Assembly (NCBI RefSeq): GCF_024437745.1
Contig: NZ_JANFNY010000050.1
Span: 1 to 37,407 of the forward strand
Source of the DNA: Roseomonas sp. GC11
GTDB taxonomy: Bacteria > Pseudomonadota > Alphaproteobacteria > Acetobacterales > Acetobacteraceae
Length of the DNA: 37,407 nucleotides
Direction: 5' to 3'
Of this stretch, positions 8,083 to 17,481 are shown in pieces. How positions within the stretch are numbered: position 1 is the stretch's first letter; the number at the start of each line of letters is the position of its first letter. The notes beneath the pieces were generated by a model. The model saw only the letters and a program-made list of their open reading frames with translations, did no database searches and was not told the origin of the DNA. Made by a program: the position numbers and the translations under genes.

Positions 8083-9285
8083 ATGTCCGCTGCCCCCCCT
8101 GCCCTCTCCCCTGGCGCGGCCGCCCTGCGGCTGCTGGTGGTGGATGACGAACCCCTGCTGGGCGCCGAACTGGCCGAGGGGCTGCAACGCGCGCTGGGCC
8201 TGCCCACCCTGCACGTGACCTCGGCCGAGGAAGGGCTGCGCCGGCTGCGCGCCGCCCCCGAATTCGGCGTGGTGGTCAGCGATATCCGCATGCCGGGGAT
8301 GGATGGGCTGAGCTTCGCCCGGCAGGCCCTGGCGGAGCGCGGCGAGGCCCAGGCCACGGAGATCATCCTGGTCACCGGCCATGCCACGCTGGAGGATGCG
8401 GCGACGGCGCTGCGCCTCGGCAGCTTCGACTTCCTGCGCAAGCCCTTCCGCCTGCGGGAGGCGGTGGAATCGGCCCGCGCCGCGCTGGAACGCGCCGCCG
8501 CCCGCCGCGCCGCCGCCGCCCGCTCCGCCCGCGCGGAGGAGGAGGTGGCCGCCCTGGCCCGCCGCCTGCGCGAGGCGCTGTCCACCAAGAGCCCGCCCGA
8601 GCCGCGGCTGCGCGTCATGGCGCATGAGCTGCGCACGCCGCTGGTGCCCATCCTGGGCTTCGCCGAGATGCTGGAAAGCGACGCCCTGCCCGGCCCCGCG
8701 CGCCGGGCGGAGGCGCTGCGCGAAATCCGCCAGGGGGCGGAGCGGCTGCTGGGCGCGGTGGATATGCTGCTGGCGCTGAAGCGGCTGGAGCAAAGCCCGC
8801 CCCCGCCCCAGCGCCAGCGCGTGGAGATGAACACCCTGGCCGCCCGCGCCGTGGCCGGCTGCGCCGCCCTGGCCGCCGCGCGCGGCGTGATGCTGCGGCA
8901 AGAGCCCGCGCCGCTGCTCTGGGTGGCGGCGGAGCCGGCCCTGCTGGAGCCCGCCCTCTGCGCCGTGCTGCGCAACGCCGTGCTGGGCGCGGCGCCGGAG
9001 CCCGCCGCGCCGCCCGCGCCAGGCTCCCCCCCCGCCGGGGAAGTCACCCTCTCCCTGGCCGAGACGGGGGACGAAGCCTGGCTGCGCATCGAGGCGAGCG
9101 GCCCCTGGCCCGCCCCGCTGGCGGAGGAAGAGGCCGAGAGCAGCCTGCTGCGCGGCGCGCAGGACGGGCAGGGCATCGCCCTGGCCCATGCCCAGGCGGT
9201 GGCGCTGCGCCACGGCGCCGGCTGGCAGGTCGCCGGCGGCGAGGCGGGCGGCCGCTTCGTGCTGCCCCTGCCGCGCCTGCCATGA
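8083..9285 (+). CDS. Receiver-histidine kinase hybrid without output domain
   Basis: The protein (400 residues from the ATG at 8083, which follows AGGATGAGG) starts with a receiver domain. It has the acidic pair in VVDDEP, phospho-acceptor Asp67 in VVSDIRMPGMDG, the switch Thr in LVTGHA and the conserved Lys in LRKPF. An Ala/Arg/Glu-rich coiled coil (about 130-170) leads to a HisKA-type dimerisation segment with His181 (MAHELRTPL). The ATPase-like C-terminus keeps an N-box-like RNAVLGA and a late glycine motif (DGQGIALAHAQ), but the usual DxGxG motif is replaced by EASGPWPA, so ATP binding may be weak or lost. There is no DNA-binding or AAA+ output domain. It overlaps the next kinase gene by ATGA, so the pair is coupled. 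It may act as a phosphorelay intermediate; that is inference. Confidence 0.82.
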   Translation: MSAAPPALSPGAAALRLLVVDDEPLLGAELAEGLQRALGLPTLHVTSAEEGLRRLRAAPEFGVVVSDIRMPGMDGLSFARQALAERGEAQATEIILVTGHATLEDAATALRLGSFDFLRKPFRLREAVESARAALERAAARRAAAARSARAEEEVAALARRLREALSTKSPPEPRLRVMAHELRTPLVPILGFAEMLESDALPGPARRAEALREIRQGAERLLGAVDMLLALKRLEQSPPPPQRQRVEMNTLAARAVAGCAALAAARGVMLRQEPAPLLWVAAEPALLEPALCAVLRNAVLGAAPEPAAPPAPGSPPAGEVTLSLAETGDEAWLRIEASGPWPAPLAEEEAESSLLRGAQDGQGIALAHAQAVALRHGAGWQVAGGEAGGRFVLPLPRLP

Positions 9286-11486
9286 GCGGGGCCACGGCCC
9301 CCCCCGCCATCTCTCCGCCCTCCTCCCCCGTGGCCCCGGCCGCCGGCCCCCGGCACCGGCTGGCCCCGGCCCTGGCGCGCCTCCTGCCCCCCCTGATGCT
9401 GTGGTCCGGCCTCAGCATGCTCGCCTTCGCCGCCGCGCTGCACGTGGCGGAGCGGATCCACCAGCAGGGCGAGGCCCGGGCCCTGCAACAGGCGGCCGAG
9501 ACGCTGGAGACCAGCCACCAGCTCCTGCTGCGCATGCTGGACGGGGTGCACACCCTGCACACCCTGGTCGCCGCCCGGCAGGAATTGCTGGCGGCGGGCG
9601 ATACCACCGCCGCCGCCGTGGTGGAGAACCGCCTGCGCGCCGCCACCGAGGATGGCCGCTTCTCCGTGCAGCAGATCGGCTGGATCGATGCCGGGGGCTG
9701 GCTGCGCTGGACCAGCAATGGCTTCCCCGACGCGCTCGACCTCAGCGACCGCGACTATGTCCGCGCCCACCGCGAGGCGCAGGCCGGGCCGCGGGCGGAG
9801 AATGGCCAGTTCGTCAGCGTCCCGCACTGGGGGCGCAACACCGGGCAATACGGGGTCCATTTCAGCCGCGCCCTGCGGGCGCCGGATGGCACGCTGCTCG
9901 GGATCTCCACAGTCACGATGGATATCTTCCGCATCGGCGCCATGCGCAGGCACCTCAGCCCCGAGGTGACCCGCGCCGTGCTGCGCAGTGACGGGATGGT
10001 GCTCGCCGAACCGGCCAGCCAGCCTTTCACGGCCCTGCCGCGGGAATGGTGGCAGGATCTCACGCCCGGCAGGGTGGTGGCCCGCCGCGCCACCCTGCCC
10101 GGGAGCGCGGGGAGAGCGCCCCAGCCCTCCATCGTCAGCATGCTGCGGCTGGAGGAGGCGCCGCTGATCATGGTGCATCTGCGCCCCTCCGAGGCCGCGC
10201 TGGCCGAGAGCGAGCGGCTGGCGCGGCTGGCCCTGATCGCGGCGGCGGCCTTCTCGCTGATCGCCGCCAGTGCCCTGGCCCTGGCCGCGCTGCTGCGCGC
10301 CGGCCGCCGCAGCCGGCGCGAGGCCGAGGCCGCCCTCCTCCGGGCGGAGGAGAATCTGCGCACCCGCCGCTTCGCCGAACAGCTGATCGCCGACCTGCCG
10401 GCCATCATCTACACCGGCCGGATCGACGCTGCCGGCCGCTACACCATGACCTTCATGGGTGATTCAGCCCGCCGCCTGCTGCTGCTGAACAAGGACCAGC
10501 TGGCCGAGCCGGCGCGGCTGCGCGACTGCCTCGACGCCACGGCGCGCGAGGCGCGGGACCGGCTGGTGGCCGCCACCTGCCAGGCCGGGCAGGCCTCCAC
10601 CGAATACCGCATCACCCTGGCCGATGGCAGCACGCGCTGGCTGCGCGACACGCTGCGCCTGCTCTCCCCCGTGCCGCGCGAGGATGGCAGCCGCGACACC
10701 ATCGGCACCCTGCTCGACACCACGCGGGAGCGCGAGCTGGCGGCGCAGGCGGCGGCGCTCGGCACCCTCACCACGCTCGGCGAGATGGCGGCGGGGCTGG
10801 CGCATGAGCTGAACCAGCCCATCGCCACCATGTCCCTCGCCGCCGAGGCGGTGGCGGAGATGCTGGCCGAGGCCACGCCAGACCTCGCCCGGCAGCTGGC
10901 GCCGCGGCTGGAGCGCATCGTCACCCAGGGGCAGCGGGCGCGCGCCATCATCGACCATCTCCGCCGCCTCGGCCGGCGCGAGGCGGGCGAGGCCGAGCCC
11001 ACCGCCCTGCGCCCGGTGATCGAGGATGCGCTGGGCCTGACGGCCGAGGCGCTGCGCGCAGCGCGCATCGTCGTCGCCCTCGACCTCGCGCCGGACCTGC
11101 CCGCCGTGCTCGGCCGCCCGGTGCCGCTGGAGCAGGTGCTCGTCAACCTCATGCTCAATGCCCGCGACGCGCTGGAAGAGCACCGGCCCGAGGGGCGGAT
11201 GCTGCGCCTCTCCGCCAGGCCCGCGCCGCTGCCGGGCTGGGTGGAGCTGCGCCTGGCCGATAATGGCGGCGGCGTGCCGGAACACCTGCTGCCCCGCCTC
11301 TTCGAGCCCTTCTTCACCACCAAGCCGGCCGGCAAGGGCACCGGGCTCGGCCTGTCCATCGCGCAATCCACCGTGGCCGGGTTCGGCGGCAGCCTGAGCG
11401 TCAGCAATATCCCCGGCGGCGCGGAATTCCGCATCCGCCTGCGCATCGCCAGCCAGGAGCCGGGCCGCCGCGCGCGGGCTGCCTGA
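9282..11486 (+). CDS. Membrane sensor histidine kinase with Cache and PAS domains (DctB-like)
   Basis: A 734-residue kinase. A short Pro-rich leader precedes TM1 (about 30-55). A periplasmic Cache/PDC sensor follows, with the family hallmark [12 protein letters not shown] and, near its end, [16 protein letters not shown]2 lies near residues 308-335. A PAS domain (about 365-480) precedes the HisKA helix with His508 ([14 protein letters not shown]). The ATPase domain has the N box around Asn626 ([11 protein letters not shown]), G1 ([10 protein letters not shown]), F box (LFEPFFTTK) and G2 ([10 protein letters not shown]). All catalytic motifs are intact, in contrast to the coupled upstream hybrid, so this is probably the active kinase of the pair. 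DctB-type kinases usually sense C4-dicarboxylates or similar small acids and pair with a sigma-54 activator; no such activator is present here. Ligand unknown. Confidence 0.9.
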   Translation: MSGATAPPAISPPSSPVAPAAGPRHRLAPALARLLPPLMLWSGLSMLAFAAALHVAERIHQQGEARALQQAAETLETSHQLLLRMLDGVHTLHTLVAARQELLAAGDTTAAAVVENRLRAATEDGRFSVQQIGWIDAGGWLRWTSNGFPDALDLSDRDYVRAHREAQAGPRAENGQFVSVPHWGRNTGQYGVHFSRALRAPDGTLLGISTVTMDIFRIGAMRRHLSPEVTRAVLRSDGMVLAEPASQPFTALPREWWQDLTPGRVVARRATLPGSAGRAPQPSIVSMLRLEEAPLIMVHLRPSEAALAESERLARLALIAAAAFSLIAASALALAALLRAGRRSRREAEAALLRAEENLRTRRFAEQLIADLPAIIYTGRIDAAGRYTMTFMGDSARRLLLLNKDQLAEPARLRDCLDATAREARDRLVAATCQAGQASTEYRITLADGSTRWLRDTLRLLSPVPREDGSRDTIGTLLDTTRERELAAQAAALGTLTTLGEMAAGLAHELNQPIATMSLAAEAVAEMLAEATPDLARQLAPRLERIVTQGQRARAIIDHLRRLGRREAGEAEPTALRPVIEDALGLTAEALRAARIVVALDLAPDLPAVLGRPVPLEQVLVNLMLNARDALEEHRPEGRMLRLSARPAPLPGWVELRLADNGGGVPEHLLPRLFEPFFTTKPAGKGTGLGLSIAQSTVAGFGGSLSVSNIPGGAEFRIRLRIASQEPGRRARAA

Positions 11487-11611
11487 GCGCGCGCGGCATA
11501 AACTGCGGATCGCGCGCAACATTGATTCAGAGGGCGTTCAGGGCTTCTGGGCTACGTCAAGAGTCCGTGTTGTCACCCGCAGCAAGCCCTAGCACAAAAA
11601 GGCACCGGACC

Positions 11612-12964
11612 GTGGCCTCTGTTCTCGATATCCGCGAACGCCTTCGCTTCCTGACGATCGATGCCGATAGCAAGGCAGCCATGGCCGAGTTCATGCCTGT
11701 CCTGCAGACAGCACTGCCGGAGATCCTCCGGAAATTCTATGGCCATGTGCAGCAATGGCCGGAGCTGGCCGGCATGTTCAAGGAAGGCTCCTCCGCCATG
11801 AAACGGGCGGAGAAGGCCCAGGCCGACCACTGGGCGCATCTCTTCTCCGGCCGCTTCGACGAGGCCTATGTCAATTCCGTCCGCCGCATCGGGCTGATGC
11901 ACAGCAAGATCGGGCTGGAACCGCGCTTCTATATCGGCGGCTACAGCTTCATCCTCGGCCATCTCTACGAGGTCGCCTGCCAGGCCTATGCCAGCCGGCT
12001 GAACCCGGCGGCGGCACAGCGCCGCACCGCGCTGCTGCTGCGCGCCCTCAACCAGGCCGTGATGCTGGATATGGACCTCGCCATCTCCATCTACCTGGAG
12101 GAGAACAAGGCCGCCTACGACCGCAAGATCACCGCGCTGTCGGGCACCTTTGAATCGCGCGTCGGGCCGCTGGTGGGGGAGGTCGCCACCCAGGCCGAGG
12201 CCATGCGCGGCGCCGCCGCCAGCATGACCCGCACCGCCCAGGAAACCGCGCGGGAAACCTCGATGATGGCCGGCGCCGCGCGCGCCGCCAGCACCGGCAT
12301 CACCACCGTCTCGGCCGCCGCCGATGAACTCTCCAGCGCCGTCAACGAAATCGCCCGGCAGGTGGCGCATTCCGCCGCCATGACGCAGCAGGCCGTGGGC
12401 ACCACCCAGCGCACCGACACCATCGTCCGCGGCCTCGCCAGCGGTGCCCAGAAGATCGGCGAGGTGGTTGGGCTGATCGAATCCGTCGCGGCCCAGACCA
12501 ACCTCCTCGCCCTCAACGCCACCATCGAGGCCGCCCGCGCCGGCGAGGCGGGCAAGGGCTTCGCCGTCGTCGCCTCCGAGGTAAAGAACCTCGCCAGCCA
12601 GACCGCCCGCGCCACGGAAGAAATCAGCCAGCAGGTCAACGAAATGCAGAACGCCACGCGCGACGTCGTCGGCGCGATCGGCGAGATCACCACGGCCATT
12701 GGCGAACTCAACAAGGTGGCCACCGCCATCGCCGCCGCCATCGAGGAACAGGGCGCCGCCACGCGCGAAATCTCGCGCAGCGTGCGGGAGACGGAAAGCG
12801 GCACCCAGCAGGTGGCCGGCTGCATCGGCCGCGTCACCAGCAGCGCGGAAAGCACCGGGCAGGCCGCCCAGGAAGCCCTGCGCGCCGCCGAGGCCCAGGC
12901 CCGGCAGGCCGATAGCCTGCGCAAGGAACTCGGCAGCTTCGTCAATGATATCCGGGCGGCCTGA
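11612..12964 (+). CDS. Globin-coupled methyl-accepting chemotaxis transducer
   Basis: From the GTG at 11612 (450 residues) the N-terminal 165 or so residues form a sensor globin (protoglobin/HemAT type). The probable haem-ligating proximal His97 lies in [14 protein letters not shown], and [18 protein letters not shown] is typical of the family. No transmembrane segment follows, so the sensor is cytoplasmic. The C-terminal half is a chemotaxis signalling domain with the hairpin tip [20 protein letters not shown] and [15 protein letters not shown], ending in a long coiled coil. It probably senses oxygen (or NO/CO) and reports to CheA for aerotaxis. The start is uncertain: in-frame GTG 11567 and TTG 11522 also exist, but 11612 has AAAAAGG upstream and fits the family N-terminus. 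No other chemotaxis gene is nearby. Confidence 0.9.
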   Translation: MASVLDIRERLRFLTIDADSKAAMAEFMPVLQTALPEILRKFYGHVQQWPELAGMFKEGSSAMKRAEKAQADHWAHLFSGRFDEAYVNSVRRIGLMHSKIGLEPRFYIGGYSFILGHLYEVACQAYASRLNPAAAQRRTALLLRALNQAVMLDMDLAISIYLEENKAAYDRKITALSGTFESRVGPLVGEVATQAEAMRGAAASMTRTAQETARETSMMAGAARAASTGITTVSAAADELSSAVNEIARQVAHSAAMTQQAVGTTQRTDTIVRGLASGAQKIGEVVGLIESVAAQTNLLALNATIEAARAGEAGKGFAVVASEVKNLASQTARATEEISQQVNEMQNATRDVVGAIGEITTAIGELNKVATAIAAAIEEQGAATREISRSVRETESGTQQVAGCIGRVTSSAESTGQAAQEALRAAEAQARQADSLRKELGSFVNDIRAA

Positions 12965-12968
12965 AAGC

Positions 12969-13085
12969 GTTCTTTTTTAAAAAAAAGAACCAAAAAACTT
13001 TTTCCCGTTGGCGTCCCGCCTCAGGCCTGAAGCGGGACGCCAAACTGAAAAAGTCTTTTTGCTTCTTTTTCTTCAGAAAAAGAAG
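12969..13085. repeat. AT-rich three-hairpin element, copy 3 (best-formed full copy)
   Basis: GTTCTTTTTT (12969-12978) pairs with AAAAAAGAAC (12981-12990). TTGGCGTCCCGC (13008-13019) pairs perfectly with GCGGGACGCCAA (13032-13043), and the flanking arms CAAAAAACTTTTTC and GAAAAAGTCTTTTTG extend that stem. CTTCTTTTTCT (13062-13072) pairs with AGAAAAAGAAG (13075-13085). The result is a small hairpin, a long central stem and another small hairpin. It starts five bases after the chemotaxis gene stop and ends 12 bases before the 3' end of the opposing hydantoinase gene, filling the convergent gap. It is probably a bidirectional terminator; whether the family is mobile is open. Confidence 0.88.
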
Positions 13086-13097
13086 ATCTCTTTCCAA

Positions 13098-14717
13098 TTA
13101 CACCAATCCATTCCGGACATCCTGGCTCACCAGCGCCGGGTCACGCCGCGCCGGATCGCCCAGCCCTGCCCCGCCCGGCGTCATCAGCACCAGGGTTTCC
13201 CCCGGCGGAATGAGCTGGAGGCCCTTGCCGCGCAGCACGGTGCCATTGCCCAGCCCGACATAGCCCGGCGCGCCATCGCCGCCGCCCATCTGCCCGCGCG
13301 GCGGATGGTCGATACGGTCGAAAGCGGCGAGAAGCTCAAAGGGCGCGTCGTCGGTGTTGACGATTTCCATGATCTGCCCGAGCCCGCCCCGCGTCTCGCC
13401 GGCGCCGCCACTGCCCGGGCGCAGTTCCTTGCGCCAGAACATCAGCGGCGATTGCAGCTCGGCGATTTCCACCGGCGTGCCCTGCACGCCCGAGGGGAAG
13501 GCGGTGGCAGAGAGGCCATCCAGCCCCGGCCGGCCGCCGGTGCCGCCATTGGTGGTGATGGTCAGCGCATAGCCATGGTTCGGCCCCGCCTGATCCGGCC
13601 GCTCGCCGCGGACGGTCACGTTCCACAGGCAGGAGGTGCCCTCCGCCGGCACGCGGCCCGGCAGGGCCTGGCGCAGGCAGCCGAAGACCATGTCCGGCAG
13701 CATCTGCCCCAGCACATGGCGCGTCGAGACGGGGGCGGGCTTCGGCGCGTTCAGCACGCAGCCCGGCGGCGCCGAGACGGTGAGCGGCGCCAGCGAGCCG
13801 GCATTGTTCGGGATCTGCGCGCTGACGATGCAGCCCAGGCCGAACACCGTATAGGCCGTGGCATAGGCCAGCGGCACGTTGATGCCCCGCCGCACGGCGG
13901 GCGAGGTGCCGGTGTAGTCGACATGGATGCCCGCCTCGCTGATGGTCAGCGTGGCGGAGAGGGTGAGCGGATGGTCATAGCCATCCGCCGTCATGCTGTA
14001 GCGCCAGCTTCCCTTGGGCAGCTTCGCGATCTCGGCCAGCACCGCCTCGCGCGAGCGGGTGATGATGTAGTCCGCCAGCGGCTCCAGCGTGTCGATGCCG
14101 AATTCCTCCATCATCGCCTGGAGGGCGCGCACGCCGACATCGTTGCAGGCGGCGAGGGAATAGGTATCCCCCTCGGTATCCACCGGCAGGCGGGTATTGG
14201 CGCGGATCATCGCCATCAGCGTCTCATTGACCGTGCCGCGGTCGATGAGCTTCAGCATGGGGATGTAGAGCCCCTCCATGAAGACATCGGTGGCCTCCGG
14301 CCCGTTGCCGAGGCCGCCGATATCCATGAGGTGGCTGGTGCAGGAGAAAAGCCCCACCAGGCGCCCCTTGTGGAAGGCGGGGGTGGTGATGACGAAGTCG
14401 TTCAGATGGCCCGTGCCCATCCACGGGTCGTTGGTGATGTAGGCATCGCCCTCCCGCATCGTCTCGATGGGGAAGTGGCGGAGGAAGTGCTTCACCGACT
14501 CGGCCATGGAATTCACATGGCCGGGCGTGCCCGTCACCGCCTGGGCCAGCATGCGGCCCTGGAGGTCGAAGATGCCGGCGGAGATATCGCCGCATTCGCG
14601 CACGATGGGGCTGAAGGCGGTGCGGATCAGCACCTCCGCCTGTTCGCCGACGACGGCGATCAGGCGGTTCCACATGATCTGAAGGTCGATCAGGCTCGGT
14701 TGCCGGGTCATGCTCAT
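13098..14717 (-). CDS. Hydantoinase B / oxoprolinase family subunit
   Basis: This 539-residue protein is the HyuB-type subunit of the hydantoinase/5-oxoprolinase/acetone carboxylase superfamily. Family landmarks include IRTAFSPIVRECGDISAGIFD at the N-terminus, GTPGHVNSM, ITNDPWMGTGHLNDF with its metal-type histidine, FSCTSHLMDIGG, and the late glycine-rich ELRPGSGGAGETRGGLGQ and MTPGGAGLGDP. The length is typical for HyuB. Its ATG overlaps the stop of the HyuA-type gene (ATGA), so the two subunits are made together and should form one ATP-dependent ring-opening (or related) enzyme. The substrate (hydantoin, N-methylhydantoin, 5-oxoproline or another amide or ketone) cannot be fixed, and no racemase, carbamoylase or transporter gene is next to it. 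Confidence 0.88.
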   Translation of the reverse strand: MSMTRQPSLIDLQIMWNRLIAVVGEQAEVLIRTAFSPIVRECGDISAGIFDLQGRMLAQAVTGTPGHVNSMAESVKHFLRHFPIETMREGDAYITNDPWMGTGHLNDFVITTPAFHKGRLVGLFSCTSHLMDIGGLGNGPEATDVFMEGLYIPMLKLIDRGTVNETLMAMIRANTRLPVDTEGDTYSLAACNDVGVRALQAMMEEFGIDTLEPLADYIITRSREAVLAEIAKLPKGSWRYSMTADGYDHPLTLSATLTISEAGIHVDYTGTSPAVRRGINVPLAYATAYTVFGLGCIVSAQIPNNAGSLAPLTVSAPPGCVLNAPKPAPVSTRHVLGQMLPDMVFGCLRQALPGRVPAEGTSCLWNVTVRGERPDQAGPNHGYALTITTNGGTGGRPGLDGLSATAFPSGVQGTPVEIAELQSPLMFWRKELRPGSGGAGETRGGLGQIMEIVNTDDAPFELLAAFDRIDHPPRGQMGGGDGAPGYVGLGNGTVLRGKGLQLIPPGETLVLMTPGGAGLGDPARRDPALVSQDVRNGLV

Positions 14718-16801
14718 GCCGCCTTCTGCTCCATGACAATGCAGCCGCTGCCATCGATATGGGCATCGAAACTGGCGGTGACGAAGGTGGTGGTTTCCAT
14801 CTCGGTGATGATGGCGGGGCCGGGGACGCGGGCGCCGGGCTGCATGGCCTCGCGCAGATAGACCGGCACCTCCACCACCGCCTCGCGCCGGCCGTCGAAG
14901 ACGGGGCGGGTGCCGGCGGGGGCCGGTGCGGGCTGCGGCGCCACCGCCGGCGCCGGCTCCGGCCGCGCCGCGCGGGTGGAGACGAGGACGGACCAGTTCA
15001 GCACCTCGATCGCCGCGCGCGGGATGGCGCGGGCGAATTGCCGGGCATATTCCGCCTCGAAGGCGGCGCGCAGCCCGGCGACATCGCCGGCCGAGAGCGG
15101 GGTGTCGGGCAGTTCCACGGTGATCTCGTGGCCCTGGCCGACATAGCGCATGAAGGCGATGCGCCGCTCGAAGAGGGGCGCGCCGCGCGCGCCGGGCTCG
15201 ACCAGGGCGCGCGCCGCCGCGGCCATCTCGGCGAAGAGGCCGGCAATGGCCGCGCCGTCGAAGCTCTCATCGAGCCGGGCGGGGCGGGAGCGGACGATCT
15301 CATAGGCCACCGGCGCGGCGAGGAAGCCCACCGCCGAGCCGACGCCGGCATTGGGCGGCACCACCACGCGCGGCACGCCCACCTTCTCCGCCACGCGCGC
15401 CGCGTGCAGCGGCGCGGCGCCGCCGAAGGCGATCATGGTGTGCTGGCCGATCACCGCGCCGCGCTCGGCGGCATGGACGCGGGCGGCGCTGGCCATGTTC
15501 TCGCAGACCATCTCATAGACGGCATAGGCCGCCATCTCGGGCGAGAGGCCGAGCTTCTCCCCCACCGCCGTGGCCAGGGCCTGGCGCGAGAGATCGGGGC
15601 GCAGCGTCATGCTGCCGCCGGCGAAGCCCTCGGGCGCGATCAGGCCGAGCGCCACATCGGCATCGGTCACCGCCGGGCGGGTGCCGCCGCGCGCGTAGCA
15701 GGCCGGGCCGGGCACGGAGGAGGCGCTCTCCGGCCCGACGGTGACGCGCTGCATGGCGTCCACCTGGGCGATGGAGCCGCCGCCCGCGCCGATCTCCACC
15801 ATCTCGATGACGGGGATGCGCAGCGGCAGGCCGGAGCCTTTCAGGAAGCGCGCCGTGCGGTCCACCTCGAAGAAGCGGGAGGTGGCGGGCTCGCCCTTCT
15901 CGATCAGGCAGACCTTGGCGGTGGTGCCGCCCATGTCGAAGGAGAGCACCTTCTGCTCATTGGCGCGCAGCGCGACCTGGGCGGCGAAGATGGCGCCGCC
16001 GGCGGGGCCGGATTCGACGAGGCGGACCGGGAATTTCTGCGCCGTCTCCAGCGCCGTCAGCCCGCCGCCGGAGGTGACGAGATAGGTGGCGCCGCGATAC
16101 TGCCGCGCCTGGAGGGCGGCGGCCATGCGGCCGAGATAGCCCTCCATCAGCGGCTGCACATAGGCATTGGCCGCCGCCGTCGAGCTGCGCTCATATTCGC
16201 GCACCTCCGGGCAGACCTCGTGCGAGAGGGTGATGGCGAGGCCCGGCAGGGCGGCCTTCAGCAGCGCGCCGGCGCGCTGCTCATGCGCCGGGTTGGCATA
16301 GGCGTGCAGGAAGGCGATGGCGAGGCTCTCCACCCCCGCCGCGCGCAGCGCCCCGGCCAGCTCCGCCAGGGCCGCCTCGTCCAGTTCCTTCTGCACGCGG
16401 CCGCGCGCATCGACGCGCTCCGGCACGGTGAAGCGGAGTTCGCGCGGCACCAGCGGCTGCGGCTTCTCCAGCCAGAGGTCATACTGGTCGTAGCGGCTTT
16501 CCGTGCCGATCTCGAGCACGTCGCGGAAGCCCTCGGTGGCGAGCAGCGCGGTGCGGGCGCCGCGGCGCTCGATGATGGCATTGGTGGCCAGCGTCGTGCC
16601 GTGGACGAAGACGTCGATATCCGAGAATTGCAGCCCCGCATCGCCCAGCACCAGGGCGATGCCTTCGAGCACGCCCAGTTCCGGCTCGGCCGGGGTGGTC
16701 AGGACCTTGCGCGTGCGGCGCTCGCCCCCGGCATCCAGCACCACATCGGTGAAGGTGCCGCCAATATCCGCCGCCAGGCGGACGCTCCGCTGATCCTGCA
16801 A
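14714..16801 (-). CDS. Hydantoinase A / oxoprolinase family subunit
   Basis: A 695-residue HyuA-type subunit. The N-terminus (RLAADIGGTFTDVVLD) is the conserved nucleotide-binding strand-loop of the ASKHA-like fold, with FVHGTTLATNAIIERRG and DMGGTTAKVCLIEKG further on and the mid-protein segment IGAGGGSIAQVD. The C-terminal domain contains YVGQGHEITVELP and the tail PGPAIITEMETTTFV typical of the family. The start is TTG at 16799-16801; it has an excellent ribosome site on the minus strand (GAGGAGGGG, six bases away) and no better in-frame start is available. It is transcribed first, with the B-type gene overlapping at its end. The upstream gap to the truncated response regulator is divergent and may hold control sites for both. 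Confidence 0.88.
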   Translation of the reverse strand: MQDQRSVRLAADIGGTFTDVVLDAGGERRTRKVLTTPAEPELGVLEGIALVLGDAGLQFSDIDVFVHGTTLATNAIIERRGARTALLATEGFRDVLEIGTESRYDQYDLWLEKPQPLVPRELRFTVPERVDARGRVQKELDEAALAELAGALRAAGVESLAIAFLHAYANPAHEQRAGALLKAALPGLAITLSHEVCPEVREYERSSTAAANAYVQPLMEGYLGRMAAALQARQYRGATYLVTSGGGLTALETAQKFPVRLVESGPAGGAIFAAQVALRANEQKVLSFDMGGTTAKVCLIEKGEPATSRFFEVDRTARFLKGSGLPLRIPVIEMVEIGAGGGSIAQVDAMQRVTVGPESASSVPGPACYARGGTRPAVTDADVALGLIAPEGFAGGSMTLRPDLSRQALATAVGEKLGLSPEMAAYAVYEMVCENMASAARVHAAERGAVIGQHTMIAFGGAAPLHAARVAEKVGVPRVVVPPNAGVGSAVGFLAAPVAYEIVRSRPARLDESFDGAAIAGLFAEMAAAARALVEPGARGAPLFERRIAFMRYVGQGHEITVELPDTPLSAGDVAGLRAAFEAEYARQFARAIPRAAIEVLNWSVLVSTRAARPEPAPAVAPQPAPAPAGTRPVFDGRREAVVEVPVYLREAMQPGARVPGPAIITEMETTTFVTASFDAHIDGSGCIVMEQKAA

Positions 16802-16976
16802 CTCTCACCCCTCCTCGGCCCTGGATGGCGGGCCGCCCGTGAACGGGGCCGGCGGGCAGCAAGGGCCATGCCAAGGGCCATGCGAGAATGCCGCGCCGCC
16901 GTCCCGCCCGCATGGCAGACCCGGCGGCGGGGAAAGGCAAGAGGGGGGCAGACTCCGCGGCGGCGGCCTGAGGTGC

Positions 16977-17003
16977 AATTGTAACGAAAACGTGATCGTT
17001 TCG
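16977..17003. promoter_or_regulatory. Candidate operator in the divergent gap between hydantoinase and two-component genes
   Basis: The AT-rich spot in an otherwise GC-rich 300-base gap starts with AATTGTAACG (16977-16986), identical to the box before RND pump 1, followed one helical turn later by GTGATCG. It also contains the near-palindrome CGAAAACG-TGA-TCGTTTCG. It could bind an OmpR-type regulator or a hydantoinase regulator. The rest of the gap (16802-17100) shows no gene. Confidence 0.35.
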
Positions 17004-17100
17004 CTTGCCTTCCCCCAGGCCGCCCGGCATGGTGCGGCCAGCCCGGCACCGGGGCATGACGCCCCCCCTCCCCCCGCCGCTTCTCCTGAAAGCCGCGCCC

Positions 17101-17481
17101 ATGCCGCGAGCCCTGTCGATCGAGGATGACCGCGGCATTGGCGAGGCCCTCGCCGCTGCCCTCGCCGCGGCTGGCTCTGCCACCGGCTGGCTGGCCACCC
17201 AGGCCGGTGCCGAAGCCGCCCTGGCCTGCGGCCGCTTCGACGGGCTGGTGCCCGACCGCGCCCTGCCCGATGGCGATGCGGTGGAACCGCTGCGCCACGG
17301 GCACCGCGCCGGCCCGCACGGCACGATGCGCGCCAAAGGACACGCCGGGGGGCACGCCGGGGCAGGTGCCACCATGCCGCCCGGCCTGGCCCACGCCAGC
17401 GCGTGCCACACAGGCCCGTCCCACACAGGCGCGCCCCCTCCCGCACCCCCCGCGACGGCACGGCCGGAAAGGCGGGCATGA
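17101..17481 (+). pseudogene. Truncated OmpR-type response regulator (receiver fragment with low-complexity tail)
   Basis: The ATG at 17101 opens a receiver domain: the acidic pair (SIEDDRGIGEALAAAL), the second helix and strand 3 with the phospho-acceptor Asp in LVPDRALPDGD are recognisable for about 70 residues. After HGHRAG the homology stops, and the remainder is a His/Gly/Pro-rich tail with repeated CACGCCGGGG-like units (about 17340-17360). The switch Thr/Ser, the conserved Lys and the winged-helix DNA-binding domain are all missing. The open frame nevertheless reaches a TGA (17479-17481) that overlaps the kinase ATG, as in intact two-component operons. An internal deletion of an ancestral regulator is the simplest reading. 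It could still be a decoy receiver, but it cannot bind DNA as a normal regulator. Confidence 0.65.

Noticed and set aside
13008-14861. 617-codon plus-strand frame opposite the hydantoinase B gene
   Set aside because: Begins inside the repeat element and covers a clearly recognised gene on the other strand.
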